From contig DATCSE010000004.1 of NCBI GenBank assembly GCA_036568605.1, positions 1-26,010 on the forward strand: a DNA stretch of 26,010 nt. The letters are read 5' to 3'. This DNA comes from DATCSE01 sp036568605 (GTDB lineage Bacteria; Pseudomonadota; Gammaproteobacteria; Burkholderiales; Burkholderiaceae_C). Positions within the stretch are counted from its first letter, which is position 1; the number at the start of each line of letters is the position of its first letter. The notes under the pieces were generated by a model. That model saw nothing but the letters and a program-made list of their open reading frames with translations, did not search any database and was not told the DNA's origin. The position numbers were made by a program, and so were the translations under genes. This document shows positions 1-6,663 of the stretch, one piece after another.

Positions 1-258
1 GGCTTCGCGACCTTCCCGATCGGCCCGCACGGGCTGCGCGTCGGCTGGGAGCGGGCGATCAACCTGGTCGACACCGCGATGTACCTGGCCAAGGCGCACG
101 GCCGCAACCGCGCCTACGGCGTGCGCCTGCTGCGCGACGACAGCCGCGACGAGACCGAGCTGGACACGATCGCGCAGGGGCTCGAGGCGGCGGCGCGCGA
201 CGGTCGCGTCGAACTGCTGCTGCTCCAGGGACGCCAGCCGCTGGAGGCCGCGGCATGA
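1..258 (+). CDS. GGDEF-domain diguanylate cyclase, C-terminal fragment
   Basis: The gene enters from before the window; only its last 85 codons are visible, ending in TGA. The fragment begins inside the last part of a GGDEF domain: 'GFATFPIGPHGLRVGW', then 'AINLVDTAMYLAKAHGRNRA', the conserved helix and 'K..GRNR' end of the fold. The GGEEF signature itself lies outside the window. It closely resembles the end of the next gene ('AINLADMALYTAKNQGRNRA'), so the two look like tandem duplicates. Its stop overlaps the next start by ATGA, which indicates one transcript. The probable activity is c-di-GMP synthesis, but sensory domain and catalytic residues cannot be judged. Confidence 0.9.
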   Translation, partial: GFATFPIGPHGLRVGWERAINLVDTAMYLAKAHGRNRAYGVRLLRDDSRDETELDTIAQGLEAAARDGRVELLLLQGRQPLEAAA

Positions 259-2306
259 TGCGCGCGCTGTGGCTGAGCCTGCTGTTGGTCTGCGCCGCGT
301 GCGCCGCGCAGGCGAGCACCGCACTGGACGCCGAGCTGGACCTGCTGGTGCGCGACGGTTTCGAGCGCCCCGCGCAGTCGCTCGCGGCTCTGCGCGAGTG
401 GCAGCAGCGCGAGCGCACCGGCCCGCTGGCCGCACAGCGCTCGGTGCTGCTTGCGATCGGCAGCGTGCAGGCGCAGACCGGCGCGGCCGCCGAGGCCGGC
501 CAGACCGCCGAGCAGCTCGTCGCGATGGCGCAGGATGACACGTCGGGCCGCTCGACCGCGGCCGCGAACCTGGTGCGGGCGCAGGTCGCGCAGACGGCCG
601 GCCAGCTCGACGTGGCCGCGGCGCTGGCGCAATCGGCGCTGGAAGTCTTCGCCGTGGGCTGCGAAGACTCGTTGCCGGTGCATGCCCGCGCCGAGTCGTG
701 CGAACACCGCTCTGCCTGGCGTGCGCTCGAGATCCTCGAGCGGCGCGCGATCGGCCGCGGCATTTTGCTCAGCGCCGAGCAGCATGCGCAGCGCGCGCTG
801 CAGCTCGCCGAGGCGGCCAGCGACCCGTGGCGCGCGGCGTACAACGCAGCGTCGCTCGCGATCTATGCCCAACGGCGCGACGATGCCGACGCCGCGCAGC
901 GCCTGATGGCGCAGGCCAAGCGCCTGGCGGTGCAGGCCAACGACCTGGCGCAGCAGGCGCGCGTCGCCAACCTCGAGGCGCGTCTGGCCGGCGTGCGCGA
1001 CGACCGCACCGCGGCGCTGCACGCCTTCGAGCGCGCCTATGGGCTCGCGCTGCGTGCCAATGCGCCGCGCCTGCAAGCGCAGCTGCTGAACAACCTGAGC
1101 GACGCGTACTCGAAGCTCGCCCGCTATGCCGACGCGCTGCGCGCGGCCGAGCAGGGGATCGTCATCGTGCGCCGCTACCAGGATCTGCGCATGGAGCGGG
1201 TGCTGATCAACAACGCCGGCATCGCGAAGATCGGCCTGGGCCGCCTCGCCGAAGGCCGGCAAGACATGGCCCGCGTGCTCGAGATGTGGGAGGGCAGCGG
1301 CGAGACGGCGCGCAAGGCCGAGACGCTGCGCGAGTTCGGCGAGGCGCTGGCCCGGGCCGGCGATGTGCGCGGCGCGCTCGACCTGTACCACCGTGAACGC
1401 GCGCTGAGCGCCGAGCTGATGAGGGCGAACCGCAGCGCGGCGCTGAAGGAACTGCAGGCGCGCAACGATGCCGAGGCGCGCCAGCGCGACATCGAGCTGC
1501 TGGCGCGCGACAACGCGCTGAAGAATGTCGAGCTCGGCAACCATGCGCTGATGCAGCGCATCGGCTGGCTGATCGCGGCGGTCGCGGCGCTGGCCGGCGT
1601 GCTGGTCACGCTGCTGTACCGGCGCGTGCGCGAGACCCACCGCCGGCTCAGCGCGAGCCACAAGCTGCTGCAGGTGCAAAGCGAGCGCGACCCGCTGACC
1701 GACCTCGCGAACCGCCGCCACTTCCAGGCGGTGATGGCGCAGAGCGGTGCCGAGCGCCACGGTTTCGAGGGCACGCTGCTGCTGATCGACATCGACCACT
1801 TCAAGCGTGTCAACGACCAGCATGGCCACGCCGCCGGCGACCGCGTGATCGTCGAGGTCGCGCGCCGGCTGGCCGATGCGGTGCGCGCCGAGGACCTGGT
1901 CGTGCGCTGGGGTGGCGAGGAGTTTCTCGTGCTCGCGCCGCGTGCGACGCCGGAGCAGGCCGATCAGATGGCCGAACGCGTGCTGCGCTCGATCGGCGCG
2001 ACGCCGGTCGGCATCGGCGCGGGCGCGCTGCGCGTGACCGCGTCGATCGGCTATGCCCGCTTCCCGCTGCGGCCGCACGACGTGTCGCTGACGTGGGAGC
2101 AGGCGATCAACCTCGCCGACATGGCGCTGTACACCGCGAAGAACCAGGGCCGCAACCGCGCGATCGGCATCGCCGCGACGATCGCTTCCGACCGCGAAGC
2201 GCTGCGGGCTGTCGAGGCCGACTTCGAGCGTGCCTGGTACGAAGGCCAGGTCACGCTGACCCACCTGGAAGGGCCGTCGGCGTTCGGCGTGCTGCGCGCT
2301 GCCTGA
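255..2306 (+). CDS. Membrane-anchored diguanylate cyclase with large helical periplasmic sensor
   Basis: 683 residues. An N-terminal signal sequence (residues about 1-20, ending ACAAQA) precedes a long Ala/Leu/Arg-rich helical region (about 40-420) that looks like TPR-type repeats. One membrane segment follows at about 436-456, then a short linker and a GGDEF domain (about 475-635). The active-site motif is GGEEF at residues 553-557, and an inhibitory I-site RxxD (RAED, 544-547) sits the canonical five residues before it. Both synthesis of c-di-GMP and product inhibition are therefore expected. The architecture is of the periplasmic-TPR/TM/GGDEF type; the input signal is unknown. The start overlaps the stop of the upstream GGDEF gene by ATGA. 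A second ATG directly follows the first start codon only in another frame context; the signal peptide supports this N-terminus. Confidence 0.93.
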   Translation: MMRALWLSLLLVCAACAAQASTALDAELDLLVRDGFERPAQSLAALREWQQRERTGPLAAQRSVLLAIGSVQAQTGAAAEAGQTAEQLVAMAQDDTSGRSTAAANLVRAQVAQTAGQLDVAAALAQSALEVFAVGCEDSLPVHARAESCEHRSAWRALEILERRAIGRGILLSAEQHAQRALQLAEAASDPWRAAYNAASLAIYAQRRDDADAAQRLMAQAKRLAVQANDLAQQARVANLEARLAGVRDDRTAALHAFERAYGLALRANAPRLQAQLLNNLSDAYSKLARYADALRAAEQGIVIVRRYQDLRMERVLINNAGIAKIGLGRLAEGRQDMARVLEMWEGSGETARKAETLREFGEALARAGDVRGALDLYHRERALSAELMRANRSAALKELQARNDAEARQRDIELLARDNALKNVELGNHALMQRIGWLIAAVAALAGVLVTLLYRRVRETHRRLSASHKLLQVQSERDPLTDLANRRHFQAVMAQSGAERHGFEGTLLLIDIDHFKRVNDQHGHAAGDRVIVEVARRLADAVRAEDLVVRWGGEEFLVLAPRATPEQADQMAERVLRSIGATPVGIGAGALRVTASIGYARFPLRPHDVSLTWEQAINLADMALYTAKNQGRNRAIGIAATIASDREALRAVEADFERAWYEGQVTLTHLEGPSAFGVLRAA

Positions 2307-2391
2307 GGTTGCGACCTGTTGCGTGAAGTCGCGCGGCGCCGTGCGCCGTCGCACGACAATGGCACTCATCCGAAGTCCCGGAGAGCCAACC

Positions 2392-2790
2392 ATGACATTC
2401 GCCCCTCGCGCCGCTGCGCGTCTCGTCGTCACGTTCGCCGCGGCGCTGCTGGCCGGCAGCGCGGCATTCGCGGCGCCGCCCATCCTGATCTCGGTCACCG
2501 GCGGCGGGGCGCTCGCCGGCCCGAGCGGCAAGACGCTGTACACCTACGACAAGGACGTGACCGGCAGCGGCAAATCCGCGTGCAACGGCGGCTGCGCCGC
2601 GAACTGGCCGCCGTTCTTCGCCGCCAGCACCGACACGGCCAGCAGCGACTATTCGATCGTCACCCGCGACGACGGCAAGCGCCAGTGGGCGTACCGGGGC
2701 AAGCCGCTGTACTACTTCGTCAAGGATGAAAAGCCGGGGGACATGACCGGCGACGGCATGCTGGGCGACTGGCACGTCGCGAAGCCTTGA
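2392..2790 (+). CDS. Secreted repeat protein of the COG4315 / lipoprotein_15 family
   Basis: 132 residues with a clear Sec signal peptide (about 1-26, cleavage near AAFAAP). The mature part carries two copies of the short repeat typical of this family. The first is 'GKTLYTYDKDVTGSGKSAC' with 'CAANWPPF'; the second is 'WAYRGKPLYYFVKDEKPGD'. The two cysteines around 'ACNGGCAANWPP' are typical. The function of the family is not established; members are small periplasmic or exported proteins. The ATG at 2392 has a GGAGAG ribosome site 8-13 bases upstream and begins the signal peptide. The open frame extends upstream without such support, so I reject earlier starts. It is probably transcribed on its own or as a tail of the upstream GGDEF pair. 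Confidence 0.85.
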   Translation: MTFAPRAAARLVVTFAAALLAGSAAFAAPPILISVTGGGALAGPSGKTLYTYDKDVTGSGKSACNGGCAANWPPFFAASTDTASSDYSIVTRDDGKRQWAYRGKPLYYFVKDEKPGDMTGDGMLGDWHVAKP

Positions 2791-2826
2791 TCGCGCCGCG
2801 CCGCCGCCGGCGCGTCGGGCAAGCCC

Positions 2827-3279
2827 TCAGCGGGTCACGACGTAGGCCACCGGCGGCGCCCGGCGCGAGACCACCTGTCGCTTGACGATCGCGGTGTTCG
2901 TCTCGGCCTTGTCGGTGATGCGATCGAGCAGTTGGTCGAGCTGTTCGATCGAGCGAACGAACATCCGCACGACGAAGCAGTCGTCGCCGGTGATCTTGTC
3001 GCACTCGCAAACCTCGGGTGTTTGCGCCAGCAGCTTCTCGACGGCTTGCAGTTTGCCCGGCAGCGGGCGGATGCGGACGATGGCCTGCAGCGGATAGCCC
3101 AGCGCCTGCGGGTTCAACTCGAGCGTGTAGGCGCGGATCACGCCGCGTTCCTCCAGGCGGCGCAGGCGTTCCGAGACGCTGGGCGGCGAAAGGCCGACGC
3201 GCTGGGCCAGCTCCTTCAGCGAGATGCGCGCGTCGCCGAGCATCGCCTCGAGTATCCGCTGGTCGATGTCGGGCAGCAT
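2827..3279 (-). CDS. Lrp/AsnC-family transcriptional regulator
   Basis: 150 residues, the usual length of the family. The N-terminus 'MLPDIDQRILEAMLGDARIS' opens an AsnC-type winged helix-turn-helix (about 1-60) with 'QRVGLSPPSVSERLRRLEE' as the recognition region. The C-terminal half (about 68-145) is an Lrp/AsnC ligand-binding RAM domain, including 'CECDKITGDDCFVVRMFV'. The ATG at 3279 has a GGAGG ribosome site a few bases upstream. The open frame continues much further upstream but would run into the divergent gene and lacks family similarity. Divergent orientation to the DMT exporter at 3407 is a very common arrangement, and an amino-acid-type effector that induces the exporter is the natural inference. 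Confidence 0.93.
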   Translation of the reverse strand: MLPDIDQRILEAMLGDARISLKELAQRVGLSPPSVSERLRRLEERGVIRAYTLELNPQALGYPLQAIVRIRPLPGKLQAVEKLLAQTPEVCECDKITGDDCFVVRMFVRSIEQLDQLLDRITDKAETNTAIVKRQVVSRRAPPVAYVVTR

Positions 3280-3306
3280 GTGTCCTCCGCGGGGAAAATT
3301 GCATTC

Positions 3307-3351
3307 TGCCTTCGAAAGCAAGGCGAAGTTGGCCTTTTGCCTTCTCAAAGC
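3307..3351. promoter_or_regulatory. Phased direct repeats between Lrp-type regulator and EamA exporter, candidate operator
   Basis: Two imperfect direct repeats occur in the divergent intergenic region: TGCCTTCGAAAGC at 3307-3319 and TGCCTTCTCAAAGC at 3338-3351. Their starts lie 31 bases apart, about three helical turns, so they face the same side of the DNA. Each repeat is itself partly symmetric (CTT...AAG). Lrp/AsnC proteins bind multiple phased sites of this kind next to their own genes. Binding by the neighbouring regulator is inferred, not shown. Confidence 0.45.
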
Positions 3352-3406
3352 GATGGAGCGGCCGGTGCGTTGCAGGCATCCTGCTGCCTCGACAACCCAC
3401 TTGCCG

Positions 3407-4345
3407 ATGCACATGAACAACAGGACACGTGGCGTGCTCGAGATGAGCGCCGCGATGGCAATCTCCGGAACGATAGGCTGGTGCGTGGTGCACTCGGCGC
3501 TGCCGATCGTCGAACTGATCTTCTGGCGCTGCGTCTTCGGCGCGGCAACGCTGGCACCGGTATGCGCGGCGCTTAGGATGTTTCGCCGCGAGCTTTGGTC
3601 GTGGCGGCTGGTCGGGCTGGCGTCGCTGGGGGGTGTCGCGATCGTCGTCAACTGGCTGCTGATCTTCGCGTCGTATTCGCGCGCATCGATCTCGATCGCC
3701 ACCGCGGTCTACAACACCCAGCCGTTCATGCTCGTGGGGCTGGGCGCACTCTTTCTCGGCGAGCGGCTAAACGCAAGCAAGCTCTCCTGGCTGATCGTGG
3801 CGTTCGCCGGCATGCTGCTGATCGTGCAAGCCGAGCACGGCGCGGGCTCGCACCATGCGCAGGGATCGGGTGCGGGCGCCGACGACTATCTCTTCGGCAT
3901 CCTGATGGCGCTCGGCGCCGCCTTCTTCTATGCGCTCGCCGCGTTCGTCACGAAGAAGCTGGCCGGTACGCCTCCGCACTTGATCGCGCTTGTGCAGGTG
4001 TGCGTCGGCATCCTGATCGTCGCTCCGGCGGTGAACTTCGCGGCGCTGCCGAGCCTGACCGGCGAGGCGACCGCGTGGGCAACGCTCGCGGCCATGGGCG
4101 TGATCTACACCGGACTCGTCTACATCCTGCTGTACGGCGCGATCCAGAAGCTGCCGACCGCGCTGACCGGCGCGCTTTCGTTCATCTATCCGCTGGTCGC
4201 GATCGGGGTCGACTACGCGGCGTTCGGCCAGCGGCTGCAGGGGGCGCAGATCGTCGGCGCTGCGGCGATCCTGTTCGGGGCAGCCGGGATGACGCTCGGC
4301 TGGTCATGGCGCAGCGCCAACGCGCCGATCAACGAGGCGTCGTGA
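3407..4345 (+). CDS. DMT-superfamily EamA-type transporter
   Basis: 312 residues from the ATG at 3407 (a second ATG two codons later is equally possible; neither has a strong ribosome site). The protein is almost wholly hydrophobic, about ten membrane helices, with the two EamA halves characteristic of the drug/metabolite transporter superfamily. Typical features are 'LPIVELIFWRCVFGAATLAP' in the second helix region, 'STAVYNTQPFMLVGLGALFLGE'-like helix-3/4 sequence near residues 95-120, and 'LPTALTGALSFIYPLVAI' in the second half. It should export a small metabolite, perhaps an amino acid given the divergent Lrp/AsnC regulator. The longer open frame starting within the regulator gene is not credible as an N-terminus. 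Confidence 0.9.
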   Translation: MHMNNRTRGVLEMSAAMAISGTIGWCVVHSALPIVELIFWRCVFGAATLAPVCAALRMFRRELWSWRLVGLASLGGVAIVVNWLLIFASYSRASISIATAVYNTQPFMLVGLGALFLGERLNASKLSWLIVAFAGMLLIVQAEHGAGSHHAQGSGAGADDYLFGILMALGAAFFYALAAFVTKKLAGTPPHLIALVQVCVGILIVAPAVNFAALPSLTGEATAWATLAAMGVIYTGLVYILLYGAIQKLPTALTGALSFIYPLVAIGVDYAAFGQRLQGAQIVGAAAILFGAAGMTLGWSWRSANAPINEAS

Positions 4346-4371
4346 CGCAGTCAGACGGGGTGCGTCTGCGC

Positions 4372-5583
4372 TCACCCCTTGGGCCACAGCGCCCACAGGC
4401 GCAACGGTTGTTTCATGCGCCCGGCCTGTGCCTCGGCTTCGTCGCCCCAGCCCCAGAAGTAGTCGGCGCGCACCGCGCCGATGATCGCGGTGCCGGTGTC
4501 CTGCGCCATCACGACGCGGCGCAGCGGGGTGTTGCTCAGCGGCTCGGTCGTGTCCAGCCAGACCGGCGTGCCATACGGAATGCTGCTCGTGTCGACCGCG
4601 ATCGAGCGTCCCGGCGTCAGCGCGACCGCCTGGCCGCCCTTGGGGCCGAGCTGCGGATCGGGCAGCGGCTCCTCGCGGAAGAACACGACGCGCGCGTTGC
4701 TCCACAGCATCTCGTTCAGGCGTTTCGGGTTGGCGCGTGCCCAGGCCTTGATCGCCGGCCACGAGGCCTGCTCGGGGCGCAGCTCGCCTTGCTCGATCAG
4801 CCAGCGGCCGACCGACTTGTACGGATGGTCGTTGTGCGCCGCGAACGCGACGCGCACGAGCTTGCGGCTGCCATCCGGCTCGACGAGGGTCAGCCGGCCC
4901 GAGCCCTGGATCTGCAGGATCAGCGCGTCCAGCGGGTCCGCCACGTAGGCGAGCACGCGGCCGCGCAGGCTGGCCTGCGCGACGGTCGAGGTGTCGATCT
5001 GCTGGCGCGTCCAGTACGGCTTGCGGGTCGCGAGGTCGGCCGGCGGCATGTACAGCGGCACGCGGAACGCGCCCCGCGGCGTGCGACTCGCCTCGACCAG
5101 CGGTTCGAAGTAGCCGGTGATCAGGCCGTCGACCGCGCCGTCGCTGGCCGACTCGATCCGGTACGGCTGCAGGCGCTGCTGCAGCCAGGTGCGCGCGGCC
5201 TCGTCGCTGAACGCCGGCGTCACCGCGTTGCGCGCCTGCGCGCAGACATTCGCCCAGCCCGGCGCCGGCTTGTCACAGCCGCGCAGCAGCGCAGGCCAGA
5301 GCTCGGCGCTGCGGTCGCTGTCCCAGCCGGGCAGCTCGGTCCAGCGCACCGGCACCCAGCGGGCGCGGCCGCGCACGATCGCATCGCCGGCCAGCGGCGG
5401 CAGCGTCGTCGGCGGTGTCGCGCTGGTCGATGGCGAGGGCGTGGTCGGCACGGCATCTTCGACGCCGGGCGTGCTGCCCGGCGGCGGCAGCGGGCTGCTG
5501 CAGGCGGCCAATGCGGCGACCAGCGCTCCTAGAATCGTCGCGGTCGCGCCGCGGTGCATCGGTGGCGGGGTTGTTGTTGTCAT
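4372..5583 (-). CDS. mltA: Membrane-bound lytic murein transglycosylase A
   Basis: 403 residues if started at the ATG at 5583; the in-frame ATG at 5559 (395 residues) is equally possible because neither has a good ribosome site. A lipoprotein signal ends in LAAC (Cys 28 of the longer form), followed by a Pro/Thr/Ser-rich linker (about 30-75). The MltA domain contains 'DGLITGYFEPLVEASRTPRG' and 'LILQIQGSGRL'. The C-terminal 3D domain contains 'VMAQDTGTAIIGAVRADYFW', where the Asp at about residue 362 matches the catalytic aspartate of the family. The enzyme cleaves peptidoglycan to 1,6-anhydromuropeptides at the inner face of the outer membrane. The gene converges on the EamA exporter with only 26 bases between stops. 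Confidence 0.95.
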   Translation of the reverse strand: MTTTTPPPMHRGATATILGALVAALAACSSPLPPPGSTPGVEDAVPTTPSPSTSATPPTTLPPLAGDAIVRGRARWVPVRWTELPGWDSDRSAELWPALLRGCDKPAPGWANVCAQARNAVTPAFSDEAARTWLQQRLQPYRIESASDGAVDGLITGYFEPLVEASRTPRGAFRVPLYMPPADLATRKPYWTRQQIDTSTVAQASLRGRVLAYVADPLDALILQIQGSGRLTLVEPDGSRKLVRVAFAAHNDHPYKSVGRWLIEQGELRPEQASWPAIKAWARANPKRLNEMLWSNARVVFFREEPLPDPQLGPKGGQAVALTPGRSIAVDTSSIPYGTPVWLDTTEPLSNTPLRRVVMAQDTGTAIIGAVRADYFWGWGDEAEAQAGRMKQPLRLWALWPKG

Positions 5584-5629
5584 CGTCGTGCACGGGCCGA
5601 TCGCCGGCCGCGCAAGGAAGCGTATCGTC

Positions 5630-5752
5630 ATGTGGGTGATTCTGCTGGAGGCGCTGGGCGCCGCCGCGCTGCTCGTGCTGATCGTCTGGTGGACGATGTT
5701 CGCCGGGCGTCGCCGCGGCGAACGCCGATCGGGCGGCCGCGAGGACGCGTAG
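5630..5752 (+). CDS. Small single-pass membrane protein, 40 residues
   Basis: The reading frame encodes 40 residues. 'MWVILLEALGAAALLVLIVW' forms one membrane helix (about 2-26, through 'WTMF'), and a short Arg-rich tail (about 27-40) ends in TAG. A purine-rich AAGGAAG element lies 10-16 bases upstream of the ATG. It stands divergently to mltA, with 46 bases between the starts, and converges on the gene at 5778-6593. The helix followed by a basic cytoplasmic tail is a normal small-protein topology, and I have a recollection of similar 'IVWWTMF' peptides in Burkholderiales, but no function is known to me. It is too short for confident prediction by composition alone. Confidence 0.55.
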   Translation: MWVILLEALGAAALLVLIVWWTMFAGRRRGERRSGGREDA

Positions 5753-5777
5753 TCGCGGCGCAAGCGCTGCGGCGGGT

Positions 5778-6593
5778 CTATCGCTTCAGGCGCCAGCCGG
5801 TCCGCGTCGCGCTGCGGGCCGCCGGGTGCGTGCGCGACACCAGGAGCGCACCGGCGAGGTACAGCGCATTCAGCAGCCGGCCGGCACGCTCGACGTTCAT
5901 CGCGGGCCAGCCCGCGATCGTGCGCAGCGCGACCGTTTCGCGCCGCAGCTTGTCGCAGGCCGAGGCGTACACGCCGGGCGTCGCCAGCCCTTCTTCGGAC
6001 GGGCAGCGGATCGCGCGGTACGCCGCGGTGCCGGCGATCTCGGACAGCGGCGTCGGCCGCGGGCCATCGATCGCGAGTGCCCACAGCAGCGGCTGCAGCT
6101 CGCGGTAGTGGCCGGCCTGTGCGGGGTCGACCGTCGGCGCGAGCAGCCACGGGCCGGGCGTGCGCACGCCGGGCGGCTCGGCCTCGAGCACGCGCAGGTC
6201 GCTCAGGCCGATGACCGTGCGCTCGCGCGCCGAGTCGTGCAGCGAGATCGGCGCGTGGTACATCATCTGCGCCGGGAACAGCGTCACCGGCCACACCAGC
6301 CCGTCGTGCTGCAGCACCAGCAGCGCAGCCTGGCGATGCCGCATGCAGGCGGCGACGACCTCCAGCACATCGTTGCTCTCCGGGTCCGCATCGAGCCGGC
6401 GCAGATCGGCCAGCAACGTGCTGGGCAGCACCGTCGCGCTGCTCACGCTGCTGAGGCGATCGAAGCCGCTGGTGCCGGTGGTCTGGCGGACGCGGTCGTA
6501 TTCGCTGATGCGCCAGAGCGTGGAGTCCTCGAAATCTCGCACGTCGAGGATGCTGCACCGCGGTTCCGGGCCGATGTACCAGGATGTACACAA
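5778..6593 (-). CDS. Conserved-looking protein of unknown function
   Basis: I do not recognise this protein. About 271 residues if the TTG at 6593 is used. The frame has no ATG before residue 106 of that form, so the start must be non-ATG. TTG at 6593, TTG at 6659 (overlapping the upstream stop) and GTG at 6542 are the options, none with a clear ribosome site. The region from 'SILDVRDFEDSTLWRISEYD' onward looks like real protein, with mixed hydrophobic strands ('ALLVLQHDGLVWPVTLF') and a C-terminal helical segment ('RAGRLLNALYLAGALLVSRT') resembling a small winged or helical bundle. There is no signal peptide or membrane helix. It follows the recombinase-family gene in the same direction, 70 bases downstream, and may be co-transcribed with it and apaG. 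Confidence 0.6.
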   Translation of the reverse strand: MCTSWYIGPEPRCSILDVRDFEDSTLWRISEYDRVRQTTGTSGFDRLSSVSSATVLPSTLLADLRRLDADPESNDVLEVVAACMRHRQAALLVLQHDGLVWPVTLFPAQMMYHAPISLHDSARERTVIGLSDLRVLEAEPPGVRTPGPWLLAPTVDPAQAGHYRELQPLLWALAIDGPRPTPLSEIAGTAAYRAIRCPSEEGLATPGVYASACDKLRRETVALRTIAGWPAMNVERAGRLLNALYLAGALLVSRTHPAARSATRTGWRLKR

Positions 6594-6663
6594 GCACGAC
6601 GGGCAAATCGCCTGTGCAAGCGCGCCGCGCCGCTGCGCCGCGCGGTGCGGGCGACACAAGCTG

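Noticed and set aside
114..2543. 809-codon open frame on the minus strand opposite the GGDEF gene
   Set aside because: It is the antisense shadow of a well-supported GGDEF gene in very GC-rich DNA; the product is Arg/Gln/Ala-rich without domains.
3595..5532. 645-codon open frame on the plus strand through EamA and across mltA
   Set aside because: Runs in the wrong frame of one real gene and antisense to another; Arg-rich composition typical of shadow frames here.
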